64,000 nt of DNA from Actinernus sp. WN-2022. Lineage: Eukaryota > Cnidaria > Anthozoa > Actiniaria > Actinernidae. Numbering within the stretch: position 1 is the stretch's first letter; the number at the start of each line of letters is the position of its first letter. The notes beneath the pieces were generated by a model, which was given only the letters and a program-made list of their open reading frames with translations, made no database searches and was not told where the DNA came from. Positions 9,722-20,998 of this stretch are shown piece by piece. Both the position numbers and the translations under genes were made by a program. The DNA is taken from contig JAOWCC010000569.1 of the NCBI GenBank assembly GCA_030867875.1, forward strand, positions 930,001 through 994,000, given 5' to 3'.

Positions 9722-11414
9722 TTAAAACAAGGGGCCTTGAAAGTTTGTAAGAATGCAGCAAATTGTCCACAGCTGATTAACAGTTGAGGCCAAGGAGAGT
9801 GGTACAGTAGCATCAAAAATGTGGTATTCTTTCACTCTACGTATGGCACGTTCTACGTGTATCCTCAGTTTTGCAATCTTTTGAGTTTTCTGCACATCTT
9901 CAGGAGAAAACTGTGCCTTTGCTCTAAGAAATGGTGGTATATTTAAATGGAAGTTGATCGGTATCAGTAAATCCTCAATAGTAAAGCCCTTATCAGCCAT
10001 TACCCCATCACCAGCTTCTAACAGTTCAATAAGTCCACATCTCCTTGTTATTTCCTTATCACTTATTGAACCAGTGTAGAGTGAAGAAATAAAGGAAATG
10101 GCCCCTGCTGGTGTTATGCCTACCAAGCTCTTGAGAGTTGTAGAACTTTTGTAGCTTGAGTAAAATTCACAATGAAGTACTAGTGAAGATGGAGTTTGCA
10201 CCTTGATTTCAGTACAATCGATTATTACTCTGCAATTAGGAAACAGTTCCTTAAACTGACCAGGCATTGTCATATCAATCTGCTTCCTGCTTGACCAAAT
10301 TGGAAGGGTACCCAAAACACAGTACAGGAAATTGGTCCAGGTGAGTAGTAATCTGCTTACTGTCGTCAAAGAAATCCCAAATCTAACTGCCAAATCCTGC
10401 TCGAATAGACCTAGCTTTACTTTACAAAGGAACAAAAATAACTGATCTTCAAGCCCTAGTGCTTGATGCCTAAAAGGAGACATATTTAATTCCAAATTTG
10501 ATTCATTGTTCTTCTGGTTACTATTCCGGCCCCTTTGCAGTTGAGCCCAAGATATCATGTTATCTGCATTTGGAGTAACTAGCAAAAGAAAGCTCTTTAA
10601 TAGCGTATGTGATGGAAATCCAGTAAAAAATCTGATTACCATCATACATAAATTTTGCCAGACCAAAACGATGTATTTGTGTAACTTTGTCTAATTCCAT
10701 TTTAAGTCTATTGATTTCTTCTCTGGCTGCATCTAACTCCTTCCTTACTTTAAAAGTACCAGATTCCGACACTGTTGTTAAGGAGTTTGTGGCCAGCGTG
10801 GGGCTGTCCTGGACAGAAGCAGACAAAAAACGTGAGGAGATATTTTCTGTAGCAGTCTCTTGGTCTGTAAGACGTTTTCGTCTTTTTGGAGGAGGTCGCT
10901 TTGGCTTTGTTGAAGTCCAAGAAAAAATAGAAGGTATAGCAGAAGACTGCAGAACTCGTTTCCCGGTGAGAGTTTTCTTGAAATCCCCGGGTTTAAAGTG
11001 AGCAGAGCATACCTTTGTGTGTGGCAGTACCTGAGTGAAAACAAATGAAGATGTTCACTATAGTAACTATCATGATCAACGGACAGAGTAAATTGAGCTC
11101 TATAATAAAGGACTGAACAGTCACTGCACACGTGTAGTCAAAGACATAATGGGCTACGAAGATGAAGACACAATAGATAATGACAAGGTCAGCACTCAGT
11201 AGACAGTACCGACAAGTCTGAAACAACACTTCCCAGAAAATGAGTCAGTAAATACTCATTTTAGTACCTTAAAATCAGTGCCAACATCTCTTCGAACCTT
11301 AATGATCCATTCAGCACGCCTTTTTGATTCCTTAGGAAAACTGTGGAAAGATATCTCGCTACTATAACGTGAATCATTGGTACACAATGGCACACAACAG
11401 TGATACGCCGCCAT
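9722..11414 (-). pseudogene. THAP-domain DDE transposase of the ISL2EU element, one frameshift
   Basis: This is the cut-and-paste transposase of the element. Exon 1 (11414-11268) opens MAAYHCCVPLC and carries the FHSFP and RAEWI blocks of a THAP DNA-binding domain. Exon 2 (from 11030, phase 0) supplies VCSAHF, completing the C2CH zinc ligands, then IPSIF. A basic stretch and a coiled coil (KELDAAREEINRLKMELDKV) follow, then a helix-turn-helix (LAVRFGISLTTVSRLL) and the DDE core: first Asp in IIDCTEIKVQTPSS, second in VMADKGFTIEDLL, Glu in IHVERAIRRVKEY. Stop at 9722. The frame changes by one base in a run of six T (A on the plus strand, 10625-10630), where five would keep it open. That is either a real lesion or a homopolymer read error. 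Everything else in the frame is intact. Confidence 0.85.
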
Positions 11415-11429
11415 ATCCGATCTAGATCA

Positions 11430-11545
11430 GCTACTTGGAGCTCCATTTACAGACACGCCAGTCATTACCGCCGCCATATTGGATTTCCATGCGTTATTAG
11501 CCTCGCTTTCAAACAAACATGGCGGTCGCCTGATAAGAGCGAATT
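11430..11545 (-). repeat. Right terminal inverted repeat of the ISL2EU element
   Basis: The complement of the left repeat. Read inward on the minus strand it contains ATGGCGGCGG, matching the place where the nuclease ATG would be on the left. The transposase start lies just inside it at 11414. Confidence 0.85.
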
Positions 11546-11959
11546 GGGTAAGAATCTTTGAGAAATAGCTAAAATAGATACCTGTTTTATGATTTTCTAC
11601 AAATTTCTCCAAATTATGCTGGATTATGCGGGAATTGCCGAATTATACGGATTACGCGGAGCAAGCCAACTTATGCAGGTCTGCATCCACGCATAATTCC
11701 ATAAGCCCTGTCTTTGTATCAATGAATATGACGGTTATAGTATTCAATTTTAGCTTATTTTTTTTATTTGATTAAGTAAATTAGAGTATTGTTTATAGCT
11801 TTTGACTTTGATTGGAACTGGGAGCAGTACATTCTTTGTTTTGATTTGATGGACGTTAATAGGCCTTTTGAGATCCACAGTTTGGTGAGTTGCTTCATTT
11901 TGCTTAGCAAGGATTGTTTCATGGAGACCTTGGGAGTTATTATAAATATTTTCCAGTTA

Positions 11960-12850
11960 ATTAATTGAATATCTTACAGATATTTATCTTTGTTAAAATG
12001 TCAATAATTCCTAAAGTAAATTTGTTCTCTGTTCTTTTGAGTTGAATTGTTACAGAGACAAAACACTGGCAAATGATCTGATACGTCAACCAAGGCAATC
12101 CCAGATGTGGTGTTCTGTATAGGCATGTTAGTGTAAATATGATCAATTAGGGTGGAGGGTCAGTAATTCTGGTAGGTTTAGAAAGTTGTTAGAGTAGAGC
12201 ATATCTAGGTATTCATCAGTTTTTGGGTGTTCATTGAATTTTAAGAAGTCAATATTAATATCCCCCAATAATGTAGACCTGATATTTCTTGTCATTCAGA
12301 TGTTGAATTATATTTTTCAGTTGCAATGTTAAATTATGCGATGTTGGCAGTGGAATGCCTAGATATATACATCCAATAATTGTATTGGATTTACCATTAC
12401 CAGAGACAATTTCAGTCCAGCATGATACAACTAATGGCATTGAAAATTTTATATCTGTTCTATGAATAGCTTGAAGGTCACTGGATATATAAAGTCCTGC
12501 TACATGTACTCCTGTAGCAGTTTCCGAATCTGTATGACAAAATATATAATGGGGTATATCAATATTAGTTACATTATACATAGTGAAGTAATCTTATTTA
12601 CAGATAGTACAATTACAAGAAGCCTCTGACATTAAAGATATAAACTTGTTTAGTCCTACAATAAAACTGTATACTACTGGAATTCCTGACATGGTCATGT
12701 AAATTATTCCAGAGGTGGCAAGCAATGTATGAGAGTGATCTATGTGTAAATTCAGTGTTAGGTGTGGACTGGGTAAATTTACTACCACAATCCCTGAGGT
12801 TGTACTTTGTGTGCTTAACATTAAACAGCTCAGCTATGTACCTAGCTTCT
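11960..12850 (-). mobile_element. LINE fragment: endonuclease region of a CR1/L2-like element
   Basis: The minus strand reads like an apurinic-type endonuclease of a non-LTR retrotransposon, broken into pieces. Pieces include AGLYISSDLQAI, PLVVSCWTEIVSGNGKSNTI, IIGCIYLG and KKYQVYIIG followed by a frame with DFLKFNEHPKTDEYL, and finally VDVSDHLPVF, the SDH catalytic signature. Upstream (12594-12821) is a GLNKFISLMSE-like piece. There is no reverse transcriptase, and the element is truncated and frameshifted. Confidence 0.7.
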
Positions 12851-13031
12851 ACATTTTTGTAACAGAGTTAAAGACTGTACGTGGCGAGGAAATATAATAA
12901 GACATAATTGCCTTGATACTATCCTGGAAATTACAGGGATAAGCAATACCCTCTAACAGGGCCTCAAAGTGAACTTTTCTTTCTTTCTTGCCACCGTTGT
13001 CGGCACAGTTTAGTTTACCAAAGTAAACTGC

Positions 13032-13177
13032 AAAATATATAAATATATATCAAACATACATCTAACATTATGGATGCCATTGCTTCTTTTTTTTCAAGTT
13101 GCCTATAATCAAGGCCTTCTGGAAATAAAAATTATCCCATGATGTTTGATATATTTTTGACATATATTTATATATGG
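13032..13177. repeat. AT-rich fold-back element
   Basis: The arms ATATATAAATATATATCAAACAT and ATGTTTGATATATTTTTG..ATATTTATATAT pair imperfectly. Non-coding. Confidence 0.55.
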
Positions 13178-13734
13178 TGAGGGGATCCATGACGAGCCCC
13201 AGGGGATAAAAAAGTGTTTTGCCTGGATTTCAAATCCTCGCAAAATCACCAGAAGCTGGGTACTCGCCACCTGACATTTCCCTTGAGTGATGTATTTTTG
13301 TTTTTCTGTATCCCAAGAGGAAATGAACCGTATTACTTATGGCAACGGATGCTACAAACTATTACAAAAAGTGCTATTGTTCACAATGTCAACTAATACA
13401 GGTAAAATCAGGTATCTTAAGCTAACATTCGTATTTTGATATAATTGATAAAATGTGCATGCTTTTTGTGCAACGTTGCATTCTTTCAATCCTATTTCAT
13501 AATTAGTATTACGTCGACACCAAATAATATTCTGTAATTTATCTGTAAAAAAAACTGATTATTTGTAAATCCTGAACTTTACCGGGATTTAAACAATTTT
13601 CTTCACTAACTGTAACTGTATAATTGTGTTACGTCTTTCGCTGCACTTCATTCTATGTGGTAACAGATGTTACAAAAAAGCTTTATCAATTGTAAAGCTT
13701 CTTGCTGTCTATTTTCAGCCTTAATTATTGGCCA

Positions 13735-14788
13735 AAACCCGGCCATCATGGAAGCCTTCAAACATTTCAAGTGATTTGTCGCTAAACTCTAAATTCCTCC
13801 GAGATTTTTCGTGAGAAGTAGGCTCCTCGATGACGCATAGCACATCACTGAAGTCTACCCATATTACATCCGGTTAGGTGGACCACTTGAAGCGGAGCAG
13901 CAGTGTTGTCGATGTTTTCATGAAGGAAACTTTAGCATCCTTTTCATTCTTATCCACATCAAGGACCTGTCCAACGTACCATGCCTTGTCACCGATAGCA
14001 GGGACCCAGTCACCCTTCTCCACCACAATGCCATTATTTGTATCTGGAAAGAGAGAACACAACAAAAGGAACTTATACTTTTGTAAAAGCGTTTGGCAAG
14101 TGTATGAAACGAAAAACTCGCATCTTAAATAATGTATTAATTACCTTCAATGCTGGCAGGCTTGATCTGAGGTGTTTCCCATCCACATGGGGGAATCGAC
14201 AGCAAAACTTCCGTTAACAAAGCAGGTGCTGCAAAAACACTAGGTGTCTTTTACAGCGATTAATCTGAGGGGCTAACAACAACAGCACGTATCTTCATCG
14301 TTCCTTGTACCGCTGGTACATCGCCAAACCCTTCGATGTCTGTTTTGGCTTTGGAATAGTCTTCATTGGATACGAAGTAGTACTTGATTGAGCTGTCCTT
14401 CCTTTTCTGTGCCCAGCTATAGAAATATTTGGCTCCCTGGATGGTCACTTTCTGTTGCCTGACTGCCTCATTGGCCAGCCTCTTGGTGGTGCCCCCTACA
14501 CCATCACAGAGACCTTTCCCATGGCCAGCCTCAAAATAGTGCCAAGATGCTGGCATTCCAAACTCTTCATCGTGCTGCATCACAATGTAAAATATAGTTT
14601 ATTCCTATATTCACTATGGGGCTGTCAGTGTAGTAATGAAGGTAGCGCACATCAGGATGCATTGTTTCCAGTTCTGGTATCAGCTTCCTGATGATAGCGT
14701 ACACAGTACTCGCGTTTTGGCTTAGTTCATCTGAGGTAAACACGGTACTCTGGTTTGCGAGGCTAGTATCATCGGATCCACCACAGTA
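13735..14788 (-). pseudogene. Unknown multicopy family (FEAGHGKG motif), C-terminal half
   Basis: This is the downstream half of a gene whose upstream half lies at 21113-22530. I know the family only as a multicopy one of unknown function in cnidarians. Seen here: LANQSTVFTSDELSQNASTV, PDVRYLHYYTDSP, then WHYFEAGHGKGLCDGVGG. A second exon (14228-14145) has IPPCGWETPQIKPASIE, and a third (from 14043) has WYVGQVLDVDKNEKDAKVSF..RFKW. The GT-AG sites between exons fit. An in-frame TAA at 13874-13876 is followed by the still coding-like PDVIWVDFSDVLCVI. Frame changes also fall around 14590-14640. The break with the other half is the 6.3-kb insertion starting at 14791. Confidence 0.7.
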
Positions 14789-15085
14789 ATGCACCAATCA
14801 ATGTTAAGCTGGGGGGGGGGGGGGGGGCAAGGGGCATGGGGCATGGGGCAGGGAGTAGACAATTTGATGATTTTCACCATCAAATTCCCCACCCTTGGGC
14901 ATACATTTCATGTCAAAAGTACTTCAAAATCCCCCCTGGAGGTCTTTGATCAATAAATGCAGTGGGAGGGGAAAACATGAGTATTAAAGTCAAAGCAACA
15001 CATAAACAAGCTGAATGCTCCAATATGTCTTCACAATTTCAACTAAGCGAAAAGTGGGAATAAAAGCACCTATTATTTATGTGCC

Positions 15086-15460
15086 GTGTCTGATATCACA
15101 GTGCTGTGCAAATTTCGGCAACTGTCCTCTCTCACTGAAGAATTTCAGTACTTCGCTAAATTGGTACACTTCTTACAGTCTGTACCAGGATCTGGAAGAG
15201 GTAACGGCAAAAAAATTTCCATCGACCTCCCGGATACCATGTTATCTCATTCGTTTGACCTTGTTGACAACTGGGTGGCTACATCCATCTTGATAGTAGC
15301 AACAAAGCACAAATGCAGTTCTTTGTTCAAGTGCCAATCGAATGTTGACTTGGATTTGTCATACATTACTGGGTACTCCTTTGCTAATTTCGCCTTTGCA
15401 GCTTTACTGCCTTTCATCTATAAAACCCGACAGCAATCAAGCCAACAAGTGACTACGTGA
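15086..15460 (+). CDS. Hypothetical 124-residue frame
   Basis: The frame opens MSDITVLCKFRQLSSLTEEF and has a central polar stretch and a hydrophobic FANFAFAALLPFIY segment near the end. No family is recognised and no partner exon seen. It lies in the left part of the 6.3-kb insertion and could be an exon of that element or a chance frame. Confidence 0.2.
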   Translation: MSDITVLCKFRQLSSLTEEFQYFAKLVHFLQSVPGSGRGNGKKISIDLPDTMLSHSFDLVDNWVATSILIVATKHKCSSLFKCQSNVDLDLSYITGYSFANFAFAALLPFIYKTRQQSSQQVTT

Positions 15461-15994
15461 CTACATTCAAACATTTAAATTACCAAAAAGCATCAACATG
15501 AATTTAAAAAACATAGCCAATGTACAGTGTACAAGAAAAAAGCAGACTTGAAGGTCAATTTACTAACATGTTTAGGCCACTGAAGCGCTCATCTTCGCCC
15601 AGATAGAAGCGAGAGAACAACGCCAAGCAGCGAATGTCATGTGACATGCACAGTGCAGGATAAAACCATGGTACCAGGCTCTTCGCGGTTTGACAAATAG
15701 GAAAATTAAATAACCTACCTACGGGTCAACAGACAGACAGTATTTTATTTGGAGTTTTGTACGAACGTGTACATCAACTTGAATCCAAATATTTTATACA
15801 GTATATCTAACTAAGATTGTTTTAAGAGAAAAACAGTGAAATATGTATTTCGCTGTTGTTTCACTTGTGAGGATTTGAATCTAATTAAATATTCTGGCGC
15901 GATTGACATATGTTGAAAATCGTTTTGTAGAGTTGCACTGACACCAAAATCAAAGGGATCTATTTGTTTGTAATGTGGTTACCTGATTTCTGAT

Positions 15995-16706
15995 GTAGAC
16001 AAGAGGAGAAAGTTATTTGACGGCTCTAAAAAGATCCAAGTTTGCAAGAACCTCGACAGAATTCTTGAAATTTCCTGTGAACTCTGCCCAACTGGATCTG
16101 GGTTTTCATACTTATCGAACGTTATTTGCCGTTCTTGTTCGGAAAAGAATGTGACCTTATTGAAGAAAGTCGATAAAATAACTGAAAGTTTCAAGGCAGC
16201 TCGAGAAATAATTAGAAAACGGAGAGGAGAAACAGTCGTCAAGCGGTCGAGAAGTGAAGCTGAAGAAGACGAAACAAGAGACAAGTCAAACAGTGTAAAA
16301 AGACGTGTCTCGCTCTTTCCCGACTCTCAAGAGGACTCTCAGCATCCCTCAACATTTGCTACTTCATTGAAAACCCAGTCAACGCAAACTGAGGCATCGC
16401 AAACTGAGGCATTTCAACCAGCACTCTCAAAACAGCCATGTTCCCTATGGAAAGCCAACTGGTAGTTCTAAATCGGGAGATTTTGCCAAAATCGAGCTGT
16501 ACAAGCGAACAGGCCAACCGAAAGCAGAAAGCCCACCGAAAGTTCCAAGCCCGCCACAACAGGCAAATCCACCAGCAAGTCCCCCGTTATCCAGTTCTTC
16601 TACTGTTTCGAGCAGTCCGCCGGATTTATCGTGGTCTATTTCCTATGCACACCAGTTTTTCCTCGATATTGAAGAATCACGTTTTATGCCAGCTCTTAAA
16701 AAATAA
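15995..16706 (+). pseudogene. ZAD-like cysteine domain protein remnant
   Basis: An open stretch upstream of 16151 reads RRKLFDGSKKIQVCKNLDRI, then ISCELCPTG and NVICRSCSEKNVTLL. This CxxC pair with a following CxxC resembles ZAD-type zinc-associated domains. A basic, charged linker follows (RKRRGETVVKRSRSEAEEDE), then Ser/Thr/Gln repeats (STQTEASQTEAFQ). Around 16440 the frame changes and continues as YGKPTGSSKSGDFAKIELYK, a proline-rich part, and SYAHQFFLDIEESRFMPALK before a stop at about 16706. The protein may be longer if more exons exist. The single frame break makes it a likely pseudogene. Confidence 0.45.
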
Positions 16707-16754
16707 AGATTAAACAAAAATCAGCTGAAATCATGGGACAACTGAACAATCTAG

Positions 16755-16975
16755 AGTGCCAGGGTGGTGCAGTAGTTTAGTGCTTCGCCTCTCACCACTG
16801 TGGCCCGGGTTCCATTCCCGGACGTGGTACCATATGTGAGTTGAGTTTGTTGGTATCTCACCCTTGCTCCGAGGGTTGTTCTCCGGGTTCTCCTGCCTTC
16901 GCAAAAACCAACACACTAAATTCCAATTCGATCTGTGGATTAGCCGGGACCTGGCTTTGATCAGCCCGCATGGTT
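16755..16975 (+). mobile_element. tRNA-derived SINE
   Basis: The head has an A-box-like GGTGGTGCAGTAGTTTAG and a good B box (GGTTCCATTCC) at tRNA-like spacing. The tail (GTGAGTTGAGTTTGTTGG, then CTCCGGGTTCTCCTGCC) matches a cnidarian tRNA-SINE body as I remember it. The 3' limit is uncertain. Confidence 0.7.
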
Positions 16976-17840
16976 GTTTCAGGTCTCGTTAGAAATTCAG
17001 ATCTTTGTGTAAGCCAAAAAGAGTACCTGGCATCACTATTGTCAGAGTGTTGTTTGAGTGCATGCCACGATGAGGAAAAACAGACCGTTTCCCAAGTGAT
17101 AGACACAGTAGTCGAGAAATGAGGGGCCAAGGGATCATCGAAGGAACTCATATCTGAAGAAATAAGACAAGATAAACATTCATCGAAGGCATTGCTGCAA
17201 AGCCAAATACCTAGCACCAGAAGTTCGGAAAGGAGGGAGGGAGACAGAGTAAGGCAAGCGATGTCTTTTCTTTACGTTTTATGCTGAAGTCGATTTCAGT
17301 ACCTTTAGGATTCTACAATCGTTAAAAAAGCTACTTCTGATATTGTAAACAACAGTAAAATCATTCATGTGATTCACTAAAATATATGCTCTTGCTGCCA
17401 TTTACAGTAAAGAAGAAATGGGCTTCATCTGGTTGACAAACGGAAATATATGGAATATAGTACACGCTCAGTATGACTTTTATTAGTGTTGTCAGAAATT
17501 CCAGTGCAAGCGAAAGAAAAGCTTAAAACCAGGTTACAATCTGGAGTAGCGCAATATTCCACCTATTTCGCCTACCCTGGGTGGGGAGACGATTTCCCCC
17601 GGGCGTAGGGGGAGGTTGAGTTCGTGGTGGCACAGACATAATTACACGGAAAATTATGCTGGGAATTTTAAACGAACTAAAACCCTACCCTGATTCATAA
17701 AAAAAACGTAACCGGTCAGTAGACAAGATCTTACTCACATATACTATAGCTAGGGTTCTCAAGAAAACCTCACAGCTGTGTGACCACTTTTATATATGTC
17801 AATCCATTATTTAACTTAATTCTCAGATAAAGAAAATAAA
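16976..17840. other. No gene seen
   Basis: One minus-strand open frame (16858-17217) mostly overlaps the SINE and has no recognisable family. The rest is unremarkable apart from a short G/C-rich patch near 17585. Confidence 0.35.
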
Positions 17841-17982
17841 CTTACCTTAAGAGACGGTTTGCTGTTGTCCTGTTGTTTCTCTGGAGTCTAGAAATGGCAT
17901 TTCAAAGTTAGAGAAATGCCCCATAAACGCCATTTCTAGACCCCAGGGACACAAAAGGACAACAGCAAACTCTTAAGGTAAG
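17841..17982. repeat. Fold-back element
   Basis: The arms CTTACCTTAAGAG..GTTTGCTGTTGTCCT and AGGACAACAGCAAAC..CTTAAGGTAAG pair. The inner arms TCTAGAAATGGC / GCCATTTCTAGA pair as well. Confidence 0.75.
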
Positions 17983-18089
17983 TAAGTAAATAAATTCTTC
18001 TTCCTATTAATATTTATTCTAGCCGCTTACCACTCAAGCAAACTTGTACAATAGATATTTATGTATTTTCTGTGCTCCAAATATCCTCA

Positions 18090-18265
18090 TTTATTTTTCT
18101 TGTGATAGGGGTCAACTAGAAAGCCTATGGCTCCTTTGACCTCTATGCACATTCTTGAAAATCATAACTATTTTATTATTACCGTATCTCTCTTTTTCTT
18201 TCTACGATTATTTTATTGTGTAATTATCTTTAAAAAAAATAGTGCAAAATAAAACGAACTTGAAC
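18090..18265 (+). mobile_element. 3' end of a LINE, plus strand
   Basis: A non-coding stretch ends AAAATAAAACGAACTTGAACTTG with three TTGAAC repeats. Short tandem repeats at the 3' end are typical of CR1/L2/RTE-type elements. No coding part is present, so this is a strongly 5'-truncated copy. Confidence 0.5.
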
Positions 18266-18307
18266 TTGAACTTGTCAAATGGCATCAAGGACAGTGTAAT
18301 GATCTCT

Positions 18308-18665
18308 AAAGCTACTTCACACCAGCGACGAAAGCGTTGTAATCGTAATCCCAGTCGTAAGAGAGTTACGATCTAGTGTGAATAAATAATTCATAAGCAA
18401 AATGTAAGCCTCGCTTTCATGATGTTTGCTCTGTCTGTATATGTAAGCCTGGTTATGAGCCTTGTGATTGGCCCATTCTTATGATTGCACTTGTAATTAT
18501 GTTTACCCAGTTCACACTACATGTAGATCGCAAGCAAAAAGAAAACCTTCTGATCCTTATGATTACGATTATGGCGCTCTCACCACGTTGCTTACAATTA
18601 CAATGTTTGATTCACGCTAGGTTTTAATGCTACTTACGATTACAATGCTAGTGTGAACAGGCTTA
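18308..18665. repeat. Imperfect terminal-inverted-repeat element
   Basis: The left end GCTACTTCACACCAGCG..TTGTAATCGTAA pairs imperfectly with the right end TTACGATTACAATGCTAGTGTGAACAGGC. The interior repeats TTATGATTACGATTAT-like motifs. Non-coding; hAT-like affiliation is only a guess. Confidence 0.5.
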
Positions 18666-18751
18666 AACAAATGATAACATAATAAAATATTGGCGATTAA
18701 GTAATACTTTTCTTGATTGAGTATGGAATGTTATTCTCAGACTCATTTAAT

Positions 18752-20750
18752 CTAAGATTCGGACTCTGTTGAAGATTCTTCTTCAGAACTGATAATTCCA
18801 TGCATTTTTTTAGCTCTAAAAATAGTGCTGTCAGATGAAAAGGACATATCACTATCATTGTCTGACAGGCTGTTAGTGCTAGCATCAGTAAAGTAAATAG
18901 TAAATAGTTTCCTTCACACGTTTGTCAGTTCTCTTATGGTACATTGCAAAAAGACGGCTTCTGTCATCTTTTGGCTCCTCTCCTGTTGGTGTATAATATG
19001 CCTTGCCCCCTAAATATTGGCTAAAAAGTTCATAAAGTTCTTTCATGTGCTCTTTCCTTCTGCAGAATACAATCACTTTGGCTGTGTTCTGCTGCTTTTG
19101 TTCCAACTCTTCAATTAACCAACTGAATGATCCATGTAAGTCAGTGGCATCAATCTCTACAACAGAGTAACGAGTGTCAGGTCTATTTGGGTCACTTAAT
19201 ACCTCTACACAGTCCTTCATACATAAATCCTTTATGATAATCATCTTTGTTTGCCTGGTTGCAGTAGCAGTTAAAGACACAAATGGCACTTCCTTCCGCA
19301 GCAGGGAACGTAGCTCTCCCAGACGGCCATAGTCACTCCTGAATGCTTATGTACTTCCTTGGTCTTTCCCCCTGAAATAAAGTAATTTATGTTATGTCAT
19401 GTTATGTTGAGAACAAATGATAAACAAACTAGCTAGTGCCTTTCATAAATGTTAGATGCATCTTAGGGGGAGTTTACATGATACTGGAACGAGTTTCATT
19501 CCGGAATGAGTTCACTCTGGTTCCTCTGTTTACAATGTACATGATACTGGAACAAAACTGAAGTCATCCTGGAATGAATTCACTCTGGTTCTCGTATCGT
19601 TAGGTATCGAAAGTTTCATTCCAGTATGAGATATGTACCGGTATCATGTAAATGCGGTATCACTTTCATTCCGTAACGAAATCAAGTGACCGAGCAGACT
19701 GGGGTGGGTAATGCATGCGTATTTGACTTTTACTCTACTGAGCCGTGTTTACCCTTTTTGTATTCATGCTGGTTTTTGATAGTGAGGGCTCCACATCAGT
19801 CTGATTCTCATCCCTTACACTGACTTGCATGTAAGAAAGTCGATCTGGAATGAAACTTGTTCCAGTATCATGTAAACACCCCCTTAGTTTGTTTAGTTTG
19901 GCTGTGCCATTCTGCCAAATTTAACAGAATAACATTGGTTATTTTGAAAACATTGCTTCTCTTGGGAGTTTGATAAATCTAAAGTTCCACTGTAATAAGT
20001 TTTTGATTAATATTGTTTGATGTTGGGCTGCACCTGGTATTGCAAACTACACATGTAGGTTACTTGTAAATTGCAAAGCTCATGCCTCATGTCCACTTCT
20101 AGATATGATTAATAATTTTTTTTTGGATGCATGCTAAACAGGAATAAGCTTGTTTTGTCCTGCCATTCCTCAATAAACAACAATTACCCAATTCTATAAA
20201 GGCAAATTGCAGTCTGAAGGATAGCTACATGTACATGTACTAGAAAAAAGATAAACTCTTACCACTTTGCAATGCAGTGACTTTCGTCCACAAATACAGC
20301 TTTGATGAAATCTTTCAGGTACTCGCTTCGAAAGATTGTTCTATGATAATTCAAAAGCGCTTCTGGGCTTCCAAACACCAGGTTATACTTGCCGTTCGTG
20401 ATGTCATCGAGTTCAGTTGCAGTACTTTCCGGGCCGATGCACGCTGCAGCAATACCACGTTTCTTCAACGAGGCAACTTGATCCTTCATAAGTGAAATAA
20501 GTGGCCCTATAATGATACAAACTGACTTAATCAAGACCTGACTTCGAGCTTGCTGGACACCGAAGGCCAAACAGTCGAAACAAAGACTGTCGAAACAAAG
20601 ACTCTTTCCCGATCCCGTCGGAGAACACATAAACACATCTTTCCCATCTAGAAAGGCTTCAACAACCTTTCGCTGACTTTCTCTTAAAGTCGTATAACCA
20701 ACTTTTTCTAAACCCAAGGCAATTGCTTCCTCGATCTTGTTTAAAGACAT
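18752..20750 (-). pseudogene. RecQ-like DNA helicase, copy 2, nonsense and internal deletion
   Basis: Exon 1 (20750-20263) starts MSLNKIEEAIALGLEKVGY and has CSPTGSGKSLCFD (Walker A), GPLISLMKDQV and VDESHCIAKW (motif II). A short in-place duplication reads CFDSLCFDCLAF. Exon 2 starts at 19371 in matching phase with WGKDQGST, then an in-frame TAA at 19349-19347, then AFRSDYGRLGELRSLL, VPFVSLTATAT (motif III) and VIVFCRRKEHMKELY. The frame ends at 18885, right after RVKETI. The usual motifs V and VI are missing. Another frame then gives an acidic tail (LSDNDSDMSFSSDST..SSEEESSTESES) ending at 18752. The arrangement suggests that a deletion fused the helicase core to its C-terminal tail. The start at 20750 fits family starts better than the upstream ATG at 20777. 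Confidence 0.8.
19466..19883. mobile_element. TTA-flanked MITE, Harbinger-like
   Basis: The ends GGGGGAGTTTACATGATACT and, in complement, GGGGGTGTTTACATGATACT are inverted copies. TTA flanks both sides (19463-19465, 19884-19886), the 3-bp duplication typical of PIF/Harbinger elements. It lies in the intron of helicase copy 2 and has no coding capacity. Confidence 0.75.
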
Positions 20751-20887
20751 TCTGATTCTACGATGTGAGAGATTCAAGATGGCGGGTCATGACGTCATGG
20801 CTAAATGCCCTATTTCTATTGGACAGCTTTGTTTACGTCACCGGTGGAAAAATACACCGTTAAATTGCGCGCGAAACGGGTAGCAAA

Positions 20888-20998
20888 AGTCCCTTAAACC
20901 AGAGAAGTGAAAAAAGTGAAAATCAACCAGAGAAGTGAAAATCTCGTTTTAAAGAAGCGAATGTGGGAAATGAAAATCTCGTTTTAAGGGACTTTGAG
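20888..20998. repeat. Short inverted repeat near the right end of the 6.3-kb insertion
   Basis: AAAGTCCCTTAAA pairs with TTTTAAGGGACTTT. Inside, CAGAGAAGTGAAAA and GAAAATCTCGTTTTAA each occur twice. Confidence 0.5.

Larger units (their letters stand above)
7122..11545. mobile_element. ISL2EU-type DNA transposon, nearly complete but decayed
   Basis: About 4.4 kb bounded by inverted repeats of about 115 bp. Two multi-exon genes face each other inside: a SWIM/YqaJ nuclease reading right and a THAP/DDE transposase reading left. That pair of proteins is the known hallmark of ISL2EU transposons. Both genes carry frame breaks (separate entries), so this copy is probably not autonomous, although each is only a few changes from intact. 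The innermost base of each end is uncertain because the flanks contain AATT, which is itself palindromic, so the target duplication cannot be read with confidence. Confidence 0.8.
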
